A stretch of 8,368 nt of DNA from Candidatus Omnitrophota bacterium (GTDB taxonomy: Bacteria > Omnitrophota > Omnitrophia > Omnitrophales > Abzuiibacteriaceae): the NCBI GenBank assembly GCA_016206995.1, contig JACQQN010000119.1, forward strand, positions 1 to 8,368, given 5' to 3'. Within the stretch, counting starts at the first letter, position 1. The number at the start of each line of letters is the position of its first letter. The notes under the pieces are model-generated. The model saw only the letters and a list, made by a program, of their open reading frames with translations, was not told the origin of the DNA and made no database searches. Made by a program: the position numbers and the translations under genes. Below, in pieces: positions 1 through 7,552 of the stretch.

Positions 1-90
1 ATGGTCGAGTGTGACATTGATCTGGTTACAAATGGATTTTGCAAGCGGAACATTTGCATTTCCGGAAATAATTGCTATGTTGTTTTTCAT
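1..90 (-). CDS. prs: Ribose-phosphate pyrophosphokinase, N-terminal 30 codons (cut by window edge)
   Basis: PRPP synthetase makes 5-phosphoribosyl 1-diphosphate from ribose 5-phosphate and ATP, feeding purine, pyrimidine, histidine, tryptophan and NAD synthesis in the cytoplasm. Only the first 30 residues are visible: an ATG at 88-90, then MKNNIAIISGNANVPLAKSI and ten more residues to the edge. The segment I-I-S-G-N-A-N-x-x-L-A matches the family's conserved opening (typically (L/I)F(A/S)GNAxxxLA). An AGAAGGA ribosome binding site sits three bases before the ATG. The gene starts 22 bases after the glmU stop, and glmU followed by prs is a known arrangement (for example Bacillus gcaD-prs), which supports the call. 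The catalytic parts lie outside the window. The identity rests on a short stretch plus context. Confidence 0.8.
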   Translation of the reverse strand, partial: MKNNIAIISGNANVPLAKSICNQINVTLDH

Positions 91-112
91 GTTTCCTTCT
101 CTCTTGCTCGTG

Positions 113-1417
113 TTAGATTTTCTTTTTTGAATTTGATTTCCGTTGAATCAACTTCGCTGGAACACCCGCGACAGTTTTTCCGGCCGGAACATGCTGCTTC
201 CCAAGCACAACCGAGCCGGCCCCCGTTTTCGCGCCTTGGCCAATTCTAATAGGGGCTACCAAAACGGTATTAGAACCAATAAACGCTCCTTTTCCAACCA
301 CTGTTTTTTGTTTCTTCACACCGTCATAATTTGCTGTAATAGTACCGGCCCCAATATTAACATTTTCAGCAAGTGTTGCATCACCCAAATAGGTAAGGTG
401 TTTCACACGTGACCCTTTACCGATATTCGAACGGACCACCTCAACAAAACAACCAACAACTGCTTGGTCACCAATCTTTGAACCTTGGCGAATCGTTGCA
501 AAAGGACCCACGTGACAATGACTTCCAATCTTGACGCAGCTTTCAATCCACGAAAAAGGAAAAATTACAGTATCACTTCCAATGGTGACGCCCGAAGCAA
601 TCCATGTATTGTCTGGCGACACAATGGTGACCCCATTTTTTTGATGTTTTTCAATCTCACGTTGGTTCATAATTTTTTCCGCCCGGGCTAAATCAACTCT
701 TGAGTTAATTCCAAGTACTTCTTCTTCATTAGAAACCTGAAAACCACGAACAATTTGCCCTTCTTCCGCAAGAGCCTCAACAACATCCGTAAGGTAATAT
801 TCTTTTTTTCGGTTATTTTGTTTGAGCGCGCGTAAATGTTTTAAGAGTACCTGAATTTCAAAAAGATAAATTCCTGAATTAATTTCACAAATGGCGCGCT
901 CTTCTTCAGCCGCATCGAGCTCTTCACGAATAGCAGCTACCTGATCACCCGACCGAATGATCCGGCCATATCCATCAGGCACTTTTACACATGCCGTGAG
1001 CACGGTTGCGATGGCTTCGCTTTGTTTGTGAATTCGAACCATTTCGCGGATTGTTTCTTCACGGACACCAGGCGCATCCCCTGGCAATATTAAAACCAGA
1101 CCTTGAAAGTGTTTAAGCGCTGACGCCGCACACAAAACCGCGTGCCCTGTTCCAGCCTGTGGAAATTGCCTCACAACGCTTGCTTGATTTCCTATAAAAG
1201 AACGAACCTGCTTTTCACCGTGGCCAGCCACAACAACTATTTTATGAATGTCTGCACCGTTCACCGCATTAAGTACATGCCCAAGCAACGGTTTTCCGCC
1301 AATTTCATGCAGCACTTTAGGAACGCTCGACTTCATCCGCGTTCCTTTTCCCGCCGCAAGCACCAGCGCGAGTACAGGTTTTTTGGTTTTCTTTTTCAAA
1401 ACCAGTGGTTGAGCCAC
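113..1417 (-). CDS. glmU: Bifunctional UDP-GlcNAc pyrophosphorylase / glucosamine-1-phosphate N-acetyltransferase
   Basis: GlmU acetylates glucosamine 1-phosphate with acetyl-CoA (C-terminal domain), then uridylates it to UDP-GlcNAc (N-terminal domain), the precursor of peptidoglycan and surface polysaccharides. The protein has 434 residues, against about 456 in E. coli. Pyrophosphorylase domain (about 14-245): nucleotide loop LAAGKGTRM at 20-28 with PKVLHEIG after it, Q87-AGTGHA, metal-binding D114 in PGDAP, EINSGIYLF at 178-186, EYYLTD at 206-211, and N238 in LGINSR. Left-handed beta-helix (about 262-425): R310, H340 (the catalytic base, E. coli H363), Y343, N354 in NIGAGT, N363-Y364 and K369 are present. 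The position equal to E. coli K351 is V327, which is unusual. The start is GTG, four bases after the upstream permease stop, with AAGGG eight bases before it; a later ATG would delete the nucleotide loop. The C-terminus is short and lysine-rich. Confidence 0.95.
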   Translation of the reverse strand: MAQPLVLKKKTKKPVLALVLAAGKGTRMKSSVPKVLHEIGGKPLLGHVLNAVNGADIHKIVVVAGHGEKQVRSFIGNQASVVRQFPQAGTGHAVLCAASALKHFQGLVLILPGDAPGVREETIREMVRIHKQSEAIATVLTACVKVPDGYGRIIRSGDQVAAIREELDAAEEERAICEINSGIYLFEIQVLLKHLRALKQNNRKKEYYLTDVVEALAEEGQIVRGFQVSNEEEVLGINSRVDLARAEKIMNQREIEKHQKNGVTIVSPDNTWIASGVTIGSDTVIFPFSWIESCVKIGSHCHVGPFATIRQGSKIGDQAVVGCFVEVVRSNIGKGSRVKHLTYLGDATLAENVNIGAGTITANYDGVKKQKTVVGKGAFIGSNTVLVAPIRIGQGAKTGAGSVVLGKQHVPAGKTVAGVPAKLIQRKSNSKKKI

Positions 1418-1421
1418 GACT

Positions 1422-2288
1422 TCAACCCTTGATTCCAGTCAGTTTAATACCTTCTACAAAGTAGCGTTGGCCAAAAATAAAGACAATCAAAATCGGAAGA
1501 ATCATCATCATGGAACCAGCCATGAGAAGCGTCCAGTTGGTATTGTAAAGACTCTGAAAGTACGCAAGACCTACCGGCAAAGGAAACTTATCTTCTGTAT
1601 TCATCACAATCAATGGCCACATAAAATTCATCCAAGAACCCATAAATGTAAAAATCGTGAGGGTTGCGAGCGCTGGTTTTGAAAGCGGCAACAAAATTCT
1701 CCAGAAAATTCCAAAATAAGAACAACCATCGATCATGGCTGCATCTTCTAAATCTTTTGGGAGCGTCAGAAAAAATTGCCTCAGCATAAAAGTTCCATAC
1801 GCTGTAAAAATACCCGGAAGAATCATGGCTTTAAAAGTATCAATCCAACTGAGTTCTCGAAGCAAAATGAATACAGGAATCATCGTCACGGCACCCGGAA
1901 TCATCATGGTCGCCAAATAGGTAAAGAAAATCTGTTCGCGCCCCCAAAACCGAAGTCTCGCAAAAGCATAAGCCGCCATGGCACTTGTCGCCACTTGACC
2001 GATCGTCGTCAGAGAAACCACAATAATCGAATTTAAGTAAAACCGAGCAAAAGGAACCGCGTGCCATGCTTTCACATAATTTTCCCAAACAAAACTCACC
2101 GGCACCCAACTGTGCCACCAGATTTTTTCGGCAAAAACAGCGCCTGGCTCTTTAAGCGAAGCAGTCAACATCCAAAGAAAAGGGGCGATCATTGAAATCG
2201 CGCCAAAAACCAGAAAAAGATAAATTCTGATTTTAAAGCTGAGGCTGAGCCGCCTACCTGTAATGTTTTTTGGAACGTATTTTGCCAT
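1422..2288 (-). CDS. Carbohydrate ABC transporter permease, MalG/UgpE type (second membrane subunit)
   Basis: This is an inner-membrane subunit of a CUT1-family sugar importer that pairs with the preceding permease to form the translocation channel. It has 288 residues, normal for the family. About six hydrophobic segments are visible near 21-44, 83-110, 119-142, 154-172, 207-227 and 254-274. The EAA loop that docks on the ATPase is at about 180-205 (LEDAAMIDGCSYFGIFWRI followed by LLPLSKP), with the expected alanine pair, glycine and LP. The C-terminal QRYFVEGIKLTGIKG is typical of MalG/UgpE proteins. The ATG at 2288 has an AGAAGG ribosome binding site five bases upstream. A strong hairpin ends just before that site. 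The stop lies four bases before glmU, so the two genes are probably translationally coupled. The sugar cannot be read from the sequence. No ATPase or solute-binding gene is in the window. Confidence 0.93.
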   Translation of the reverse strand: MAKYVPKNITGRRLSLSFKIRIYLFLVFGAISMIAPFLWMLTASLKEPGAVFAEKIWWHSWVPVSFVWENYVKAWHAVPFARFYLNSIIVVSLTTIGQVATSAMAAYAFARLRFWGREQIFFTYLATMMIPGAVTMIPVFILLRELSWIDTFKAMILPGIFTAYGTFMLRQFFLTLPKDLEDAAMIDGCSYFGIFWRILLPLSKPALATLTIFTFMGSWMNFMWPLIVMNTEDKFPLPVGLAYFQSLYNTNWTLLMAGSMMMILPILIVFIFGQRYFVEGIKLTGIKG

Positions 2289-2300
2289 GTCTACCTTCTA
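2289..2300 (-). promoter_or_regulatory. Ribosome binding site of permease 2, next to a hairpin
   Basis: On the minus strand AGAAGG is followed by TAGAC and the ATG at 2288, a good Shine-Dalgarno with five-base spacing. It begins at the foot of the 3' arm of the 2300-2348 hairpin (the terminal base of the arm overlaps it), so folding of that hairpin could influence ribosome access. The effect is inference; the positions are seen. Confidence 0.6.
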
Positions 2301-2348
2301 AAGGGGACAGGTCTTATTTATATCAACACTAGCAAGACCGGTCCCTTT
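2300..2348. repeat. Imperfect inverted repeat / REP-like hairpin between the two permease genes
   Basis: The plus-strand arms AAAGGGGACAGGTCTT (2300-2315) and AAGACCGGTCCCTTT (2334-2348) are reverse complements, giving 14 base pairs with one mismatch and one bulged base around an 18-base loop. The second arm contains the 8-base palindrome GACCGGTC. As RNA this is a stable hairpin that fills most of the 69-base gap between the permease genes. It has no T-run on the minus strand, so it is not a typical terminator. It resembles the short GGGGAC-rich palindromes scattered through some bacterial genomes (REP-like elements), or it could be an mRNA processing or stability element inside the operon. 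Only one copy is visible here, so the repeat assignment is inference. Confidence 0.6.
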
Positions 2349-2357
2349 GTGGTTTGC

Positions 2358-3257
2358 TCAATAATGAACCACTTTACTAAAAATTTTCCATTTTGTAAGT
2401 GTCGCCAAAAAAATCGCTAAAAACAAAATCCATGAAATCGAAGCTGCATATCCCATTTGATGCCATTTAAACGCATTGTTGTAAATATAGTAAATGATGG
2501 TCGTCGTTGACCCATTCGGACCACCACCAGTCATAATGTACGCAGGATCAAAACCCGACTGAAAGCCGCCGATGATCGACATAGTTGCAATAAAAAAAGT
2601 AGTCGGTGAAATTTGTGGCCACGTCACCGCCCAAAACCTTTGCCAACCATTAGCCCCGTCAATCTCAGCAGCTTCGTACAAATCTCGGGGAACACCTTGC
2701 AGCGCCGCCAAATAAAGAATCATGTTGTAACCGCCCACTGTTTGCCAAACATTCATAATAATGAGCGCCGGCTTTGCCCAATTTTCGTCCGTCAACCACT
2801 CAGGACCTTTCAATGGAACATGAACAAGCGCGCCAAACTTTGAGATCAAGGTATTAAAAACTCCAAAGTCAGGGTTGTAAATCAAACGCCACAACATAAA
2901 AATGGCGACACCGGAACAAATCGTGGGCAGAAAATAAACGGTCCGAAAAAAAACGGCTCCTTTTATTTTCTGATTGAGTGCAAGCGCCAAAATCAGTGAA
3001 CCAGCGATACTGAACGGAATCGCGAGCATCAAATAAACCGTGTTCCAACAATACTTCCAAAATAATTGATCTTGAAAGAGCAATTTAAAATTATCGAGTC
3101 CAATCCAGCGGGGTGACGAAAAAAGATCCCACTTCATAAAACTGAGCACAAGCGATGCGACGACAGGAATTGACGTAAAAACCAGGAAACCAGTCAAATT
3201 CGGCAGCAAAAAGAAATAAGCTGCAATATTTTCTTTTATTGTGCGTTTGAGTCTCAT
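2358..3257 (-). CDS. Carbohydrate ABC transporter permease, MalF/UgpA type (first membrane subunit)
   Basis: This is an inner-membrane subunit of a CUT1-family sugar importer. It has 299 residues with hydrophobic segments near 12-38, 73-95, 107-127, 162-182, 218-238 and 268-290. The opening (AAYFFLLPNLTGFLVFTSIP) is typical of UgpA-like proteins. The EAA loop lies at about 193-216 (LYEAAEIDGANGWQRFWAVT, then WPQISP), and the downstream FDPAYIMTGGGPNGST region (about 236-251) is a conserved feature of this branch. It lacks the long extra periplasmic loop of E. coli MalF. The ATG at 3257 is the only start that keeps the first membrane segment; no strong Shine-Dalgarno precedes it (only TTGGA). 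It heads the unit permease 1, permease 2, glmU, prs. Partner ATPase and solute-binding protein are not seen, so the substrate is unknown. Confidence 0.93.
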   Translation of the reverse strand: MRLKRTIKENIAAYFFLLPNLTGFLVFTSIPVVASLVLSFMKWDLFSSPRWIGLDNFKLLFQDQLFWKYCWNTVYLMLAIPFSIAGSLILALALNQKIKGAVFFRTVYFLPTICSGVAIFMLWRLIYNPDFGVFNTLISKFGALVHVPLKGPEWLTDENWAKPALIIMNVWQTVGGYNMILYLAALQGVPRDLYEAAEIDGANGWQRFWAVTWPQISPTTFFIATMSIIGGFQSGFDPAYIMTGGGPNGSTTTIIYYIYNNAFKWHQMGYAASISWILFLAIFLATLTKWKIFSKVVHY

Positions 3258-3440
3258 GGCTGTCCAAAAAACTTATACAATCTCTCGCTTAAACTGCCGA
3301 GAATTATTCCTAACCTTAGTATTTCCAGAGAATTAGGAAAATCCCTCAATGTGAATAAGGGTCAAGAAGATGTTATTTTAGCCAAAACTAGGGGAAAATG
3401 CACCAAATTTTTATGTCGAGAAATAATCTGTTAGAAAGCC
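3258..3440. other. Intergenic gap between metH and permease 1
   Basis: These 183 bases are AT-rich and hold no convincing gene on either strand. I see no hairpin with a T-run that would terminate metH transcription. What is visible is the promoter candidate next to permease 1, an 8-base direct repeat GAGAATTA (3299-3306 and 3328-3335), and a 7-base inverted repeat TTCCTAA / TTAGGAA (3307-3313 and 3333-3339). The repeats lie just upstream of the promoter candidate and could be a regulator site, but they are short enough to be chance. Confidence 0.5.
3272..3300 (-). promoter_or_regulatory. Candidate sigma-70-type promoter for the permease-glmU-prs unit
   Basis: Reading the minus strand, TCGGCA (3300-3295, four of six matches to TTGACA) and TATAAG (3277-3272, five of six to TATAAT) are separated by 17 bases. 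Transcription would begin about eight bases before the permease 1 ATG, giving a very short leader that fits the absence of a clear ribosome binding site. This is a pattern match only. Confidence 0.35.
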
Positions 3441-6400
3441 TTAGGGTTCGTAATTTAAGTTTGGAGAAAGCCATTTCTCAATTGCTTTCACGTCCATTCC
3501 CTTCCGTTTTGCATAGTCAAGAACTTGATCTTGGCTGATTTTTCCGATGGCGAAATAACGTGATTCTGGATGCGCAAAGTAAAGTCCGCTCACAGAAGCT
3601 GCTGGATACATTGCAAAAGTTTCTGTGAGACGGATCGAAGCGTTCTTTTTCATTTCAAGCACATTAAATAAAATTTGCTTTTCCGTGTGGTCTGGCGAAG
3701 CCGGATAACCCGGTGCGGGACGAATCCCACGATACCGCTCATGGATTAATTCTTCACTCGTCAAGTTTTCGTCTCTGGCGTATCCCCAATACGTTTTTCT
3801 GACAAGTTCGTGCATGCGTTCCGCAAAAGCTTCCGCTAAGCGATCAGCGAGCGCCTTTGCCATAATAGAATGATAATCATCATGATCAGCTTCAAACTGT
3901 TTCGTCAGTAACTCAAGGCCAATGCCCGTGGTCACAGCGAAACCTCCGATATAATCCAAAACTCCAGATTCTTTTGGGGCAATGAAATCAGCAAGTGACC
4001 AATTGGGCTCACCAGATTTTTCAATTTGCTGGCGCAACATATGAAAACTAGTCACGATTTTCTTTCTTTTTACGTCCGCATAAATTTCAAAGTCATCCCC
4101 AACAGAATTGGATGGTAAAAAACATATCACACTTTCAGCGGTTAGCAACTTTTCATGAATGATTTTCTGAAGAAGTGCTTCCGCGTCTTTAAAAAGTTTT
4201 TTTGCTTCTTCACCGATTGCCTTATCTTCAAAAATACTTGGATATTTTCCTTTGAATTCCCAAGTCTGGAAAAAAGGCGTCCAATCAATCTTGTATTTCA
4301 GTTCTTCAAGTGGAAAATTCTTAAACACTTTGACACCGAGAAAAGAAGGTTTCGTAATCGAAATTTGTTTCCAATTGCTTTGAAAGGCTTTTCGGCGTGC
4401 TTCACCAATCGAGAAGTAATTCGCTCGGCCGCGTTTGCTTAAATGTTCTTCCCGGATTTTTTCATAAAGCTCTTTTTTCTCAGTGACAAATTGATCCCTT
4501 CGCTCGGGAGAAAGAACGCTGCTCGCCACCGTTACGCTTTTTGATGCGTCGAGCACATGAATCGTAAAGCCGCTGTATGCAGGTGCAATTTTAACCGCCG
4601 TGTGTGTTGCAGAAGTCGTTGCGCCGCCAATGAAAAGCGGGAGCTTGAGCCCTTGACGCTCCATTTCTTTTGCAACATGAACCATTTCGTCGAGAGACGG
4701 CGTAATGAGTCCGCTCAAACCGATAATGCTGACGCGTTTTTCACGAGCTGTCTCAAGAATTTTCTCACAAGGGGTCATCACTCCCAAATCGATGATTTCG
4801 TAATTGTTACAAGCCAGCACAACGCTCACAATATTTTTCCCAATGTCGTGCACGTCGCCTTTTACGGTTGCAAGTAAAATTCGTCCGGCAGATTTTGCGC
4901 CACCACTTTCCTTTTCTTTTTCAAGATAAGGCGTCAAATACGCAACCGCTTTTTTCATGACGCGTGCACTTTTCACAACTTGCGGCAGAAACATTTTTCC
5001 GGAACCAAAAAGGTCGCCCACAATATTCATTCCTTGCATGAGCGGGCCTTCGATCACCAAAAGCGGCCTCTTGTATTTTTGAAGTGCTTCTGCCGTATCT
5101 TGATCAATGTAATCCGTCAAACCGTGAACCAACGCGTGCGACAGCCGTTCTTCGACAGTTCCGTTGCGCCACTCTGCCTGCTTGGCGGTTCCTTTTTCTT
5201 CCTTCTTCACCGTCTGAGCAAAAGCGAGCAATCGTTCCGTTGCATCGGGACTTCGATTTAGCACCGCATCTTCCACTAAAGTCAGTAAGTCTTTCGGAAT
5301 ATCATCGTAAACGGTAACCAAGCCGGCGTTCACGATTCCAATATCCATTCCGGCTTTGATTGCGTGATAAAGAAAAACGGAGTGGATCGCTTCGCGGATC
5401 ACGTTGATTCCGCGAAATGAAAATGAAAGATTGCTCACGCCACCCGAAACATGTGCGTGCGGAAAAAGTTTTTTGATTCCCCGAGTCGCTTCAATAAATT
5501 CAATGCCATAGTTGTTATGTTCTTCCATCCCAGTAGCAATCGTCAAAATGTTTGGGTCAAAAATAATGTCTTCTTCCCGAAAACCAACTTTTTCAGTGAG
5601 TAATCTGTGCGAGCGTTTGCAAATTTCAACTTTTTGTTCCGCCGTAACCGCCTGTCCTTCTTCATCAAACGCCATCACGACAACAGCTGCGCCGTATTGT
5701 TTGACTTTCCAGGCGTGCTCCAGAAAGGAAGCTTCCCCTTCTTTTAAACTGATGGAGTTCACCACCCCCTTTCCCTGAACGCATTTGAGCCCTGCTTCAA
5801 TCACGGACCACTTTGAAGAATCAATCATAATCGGAACTCGTGCAATATCGGGTTCTGCTGCGACAAGTCGCAAGAATTTTGTCATCGCTTCTTCTGAATT
5901 GAGAAGCCCTTCGTCTAAATTGACATCGATAATTTGTGCGCCGTTATCCACTTGCTGTTTCGCAACTCGGAGCGCGCCTTCGTAATCACCAGCTAAGATT
6001 AATTTGGAAAATTGAGGCGAGCCCGTCACATTAGTCCGCTCACCGACATTTACAAAATTAAGGTCGGGCATTATGGTAAGCGGCTCCAGACCGGACAAAC
6101 GTGTCCACGGCTCTTTTTTGGGAGGAATCCGCGGAGGAAAGTTTCCGGCAATTTCAGCAATTTTTCTAATGTGTTCCGGCGTCGTCCCACAGCAGCCACC
6201 AATAATATTAAGAAAACCCTGCTCCATAAATTCTTTAATGACCGCGCCCATGCTTTCAGGCGTTTCGTCATACTCGCCAAATTGATTGGGAAGTCCGGCG
6301 TTTGGATGCGCGCTTGTAAAAATCGGTGCAATTCTAGAAAGCTCTTCCACATAAGGACGAAGCTCCTTCGCGCCAAGCGCACAATTGAGTCCCACCGAAA

Positions 6401-7118
6401 GAAGTTCGGCATGTGTAATCGAATTCCAAAATGCTTCGACGGTTTGCCCGGAAAGTGTGCGGCCGCTTGCGTCGGTAATCGTTGCTGAAACCATGACCGG
6501 AAAACGCCTGCTTGCTTTCTTACAGTATTCCTCAATCGCAAAAAGCGCTGCTTTGCAATTTAACGTATCGAAAACGGTTTCAACGAGCAAAATATCAACG
6601 CCGCCGTCAACGAGCCCTTTGATTTGTTCAGTATAGGCATCCACCAATTCATCAAATGACACCGCGCGAAAACCGGGGTCGTTCACATTCGGAGAAAGCG
6701 ATGCGGTGCGGTTCGTTGGGCCAATTGAACCTGCAACAAAACGTGGCTTTAAGGGACTCTTTTGAGTAAATTCTTCGGCAACTTTTTTCGCAAGACACGC
6801 TGAGGCAACGTTTAGATCATAAACATATTTTTCCATCCCATAATCGGACATCGCAATTCGAGTGGAATTAAAACTGTTCGTTTCGAGAATATCTGCACCA
6901 GCTTCGAGATAAGCCCGATGAATCTCTGAGATAATTTGCGGTTGCGTGATGGAAAGAAGGTCGTTATTCCCTTTGAGGTTCGAGGGGTGATTTTTGAACT
7001 GGGAGCCGCGATAGCCCGCTTCATCCAGCTTATAGCGCTGGATCATAGTGCCCATCGCACCATCCAGCACAAGGATTCGCTTCTTAAGTTGTGTGGTTAA
7101 GAGATCTTGGACATTCAT
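3441..7118 (-). CDS. metH: Cobalamin-dependent methionine synthase
   Basis: MetH transfers a methyl group from 5-methyltetrahydrofolate to homocysteine through methylcobalamin, giving methionine and tetrahydrofolate in the cytosol. From ATG 7118 it has 1225 residues, essentially the E. coli length (1227), with every module. Homocysteine domain (about 10-325): LDGAMGTMIQ and zinc ligands C246 (GLNCALG), C309 and C310 (GGCCGTTPEHI). Pterin domain (about 350-615): FVNVGERTNVTGS at 355-367 and the IDVNLDEG region. Cap and cobalamin domains (about 655-880): the DVHDIGKN motif at 755-762 with cobalt ligand H757, and LSGLITPSLDEM. Activation domain (about 900-1225): SAM-binding RPAPGYPASPDH at 1133-1144. 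The open frame extends 70 codons upstream into the DUF190 gene, but the family begins where this ATG does. No Shine-Dalgarno is evident. No cobalamin or SAM riboswitch is seen in the 79-base gap upstream. Confidence 0.97.
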   Translation of the reverse strand: MNVQDLLTTQLKKRILVLDGAMGTMIQRYKLDEAGYRGSQFKNHPSNLKGNNDLLSITQPQIISEIHRAYLEAGADILETNSFNSTRIAMSDYGMEKYVYDLNVASACLAKKVAEEFTQKSPLKPRFVAGSIGPTNRTASLSPNVNDPGFRAVSFDELVDAYTEQIKGLVDGGVDILLVETVFDTLNCKAALFAIEEYCKKASRRFPVMVSATITDASGRTLSGQTVEAFWNSITHAELLSVGLNCALGAKELRPYVEELSRIAPIFTSAHPNAGLPNQFGEYDETPESMGAVIKEFMEQGFLNIIGGCCGTTPEHIRKIAEIAGNFPPRIPPKKEPWTRLSGLEPLTIMPDLNFVNVGERTNVTGSPQFSKLILAGDYEGALRVAKQQVDNGAQIIDVNLDEGLLNSEEAMTKFLRLVAAEPDIARVPIMIDSSKWSVIEAGLKCVQGKGVVNSISLKEGEASFLEHAWKVKQYGAAVVVMAFDEEGQAVTAEQKVEICKRSHRLLTEKVGFREEDIIFDPNILTIATGMEEHNNYGIEFIEATRGIKKLFPHAHVSGGVSNLSFSFRGINVIREAIHSVFLYHAIKAGMDIGIVNAGLVTVYDDIPKDLLTLVEDAVLNRSPDATERLLAFAQTVKKEEKGTAKQAEWRNGTVEERLSHALVHGLTDYIDQDTAEALQKYKRPLLVIEGPLMQGMNIVGDLFGSGKMFLPQVVKSARVMKKAVAYLTPYLEKEKESGGAKSAGRILLATVKGDVHDIGKNIVSVVLACNNYEIIDLGVMTPCEKILETAREKRVSIIGLSGLITPSLDEMVHVAKEMERQGLKLPLFIGGATTSATHTAVKIAPAYSGFTIHVLDASKSVTVASSVLSPERRDQFVTEKKELYEKIREEHLSKRGRANYFSIGEARRKAFQSNWKQISITKPSFLGVKVFKNFPLEELKYKIDWTPFFQTWEFKGKYPSIFEDKAIGEEAKKLFKDAEALLQKIIHEKLLTAESVICFLPSNSVGDDFEIYADVKRKKIVTSFHMLRQQIEKSGEPNWSLADFIAPKESGVLDYIGGFAVTTGIGLELLTKQFEADHDDYHSIMAKALADRLAEAFAERMHELVRKTYWGYARDENLTSEELIHERYRGIRPAPGYPASPDHTEKQILFNVLEMKKNASIRLTETFAMYPAASVSGLYFAHPESRYFAIGKISQDQVLDYAKRKGMDVKAIEKWLSPNLNYEP

Positions 7119-7127
7119 AAAGGCGGT

Positions 7128-7156
7128 ATTGTACCCTGTTTTTGGATTTTTGGCAG
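7128..7156 (-). promoter_or_regulatory. Candidate promoter for metH, possibly giving a leaderless transcript
   Basis: On the minus strand CTGCCA (7156-7151, four of six to TTGACA) and TACAAT (7133-7128, five of six to TATAAT) are 17 bases apart. The predicted transcription start falls only about two or three bases before the metH ATG, so the message would be nearly leaderless, consistent with the lack of a ribosome binding site. If the site is not used, metH would depend on readthrough from the crcB unit. Pattern match only. Confidence 0.35.
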
Positions 7157-7197
7157 GGGGGAAAATAAGGTGGCAGAAATAAAGGGCAGCTAGAAGT

Positions 7198-7542
7198 CTA
7201 ATCCGCCGGCTTCGAGGCGCGATACATAACGATATTTGCCTTTTCCAAGGTAATGAGGCCTTCCTGAACCATCTCGTCGAGTTTCGATACAAAACTCTGA
7301 ATTTTTTCTTCGCTATCGACAATTTCAATCACGATTGGCAAATCTTCCGAAAGGCGGAGCAACTTGGTGGTGTGCATGTGACTTTTCGCGCCAAAACCCA
7401 TAAAACCTTTGATGGCTGTTGCGCCAGCCATTCCTTCTTTCTTAGCTAAAAGCACGATTTCTTCATAAAGCGGTTTTCCCCGCCACTTATCTTGTTCACC
7501 AATAAAAACACGAAGTAATTGGCCATCCCGCGGAATTTTCAT
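7198..7542 (-). CDS. DUF190 family PII-like protein
   Basis: This 114-residue soluble protein matches the DUF190 family (PII-like ferredoxin fold). Recognisable stretches are LLRVFIGEQDKWRGKPLYE at 9-27, GMAGATAIKGFMGFGA at 37-52, the H-x-H-T-T-K-L-L-R-L-S-E-D-L-P segment at about 55-70, IEIVDSEEKI at 72-81 and LITLEKANIV near 96-105. DUF190 genes are repeatedly found next to crcB and are thought to be small trimeric regulators or ligand sensors; the ligand is not established to my knowledge. The gene starts 10 bases after the crcB stop, with AAAGG six bases before its ATG, so it is almost certainly co-transcribed with crcB under the fluoride riboswitch. A direct role in controlling the channel is inference from this pairing. 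Confidence 0.9.
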   Translation of the reverse strand: MKIPRDGQLLRVFIGEQDKWRGKPLYEEIVLLAKKEGMAGATAIKGFMGFGAKSHMHTTKLLRLSEDLPIVIEIVDSEEKIQSFVSKLDEMVQEGLITLEKANIVMYRASKPAD

Positions 7543-7552
7543 GAAGCACCTT

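Noticed and set aside
1..249. An 82-codon plus-strand open frame at the left edge
   Set aside because: It is antisense to the start of prs and the end of glmU, both clearly coding on the minus strand.
3360..3440. An intrinsic terminator after metH
   Set aside because: Only weak AT pairing (TTTT/AAAA) is visible, with no GC-rich stem or T-run.
6012..6488. A 158-codon plus-strand open frame opposite metH
   Set aside because: It is antisense to a strongly conserved coding region, with no ribosome binding site or recognisable domain; the other plus-strand frames opposite glmU, the permeases and metH fail for the same reasons.
6071..6541. A 156-codon minus-strand open frame inside metH
   Set aside because: It is an out-of-frame shadow of the conserved homocysteine domain, with an arginine-rich, non-protein-like composition.
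7119..7197. A cobalamin or SAM riboswitch before metH
   Set aside because: The gap is only 79 bases and shows neither the B12-box-like sequence nor S-box stems; it is too short for a cobalamin aptamer.
7119..7328. A 70-codon N-terminal extension of the metH reading frame up to an ATG at 7328
   Set aside because: It overlaps the DUF190 gene in another frame, is rich in basic residues with no family similarity, and MetH proteins begin at the position matching ATG 7118. No alternative GTG or TTG start with a ribosome binding site lies just upstream.
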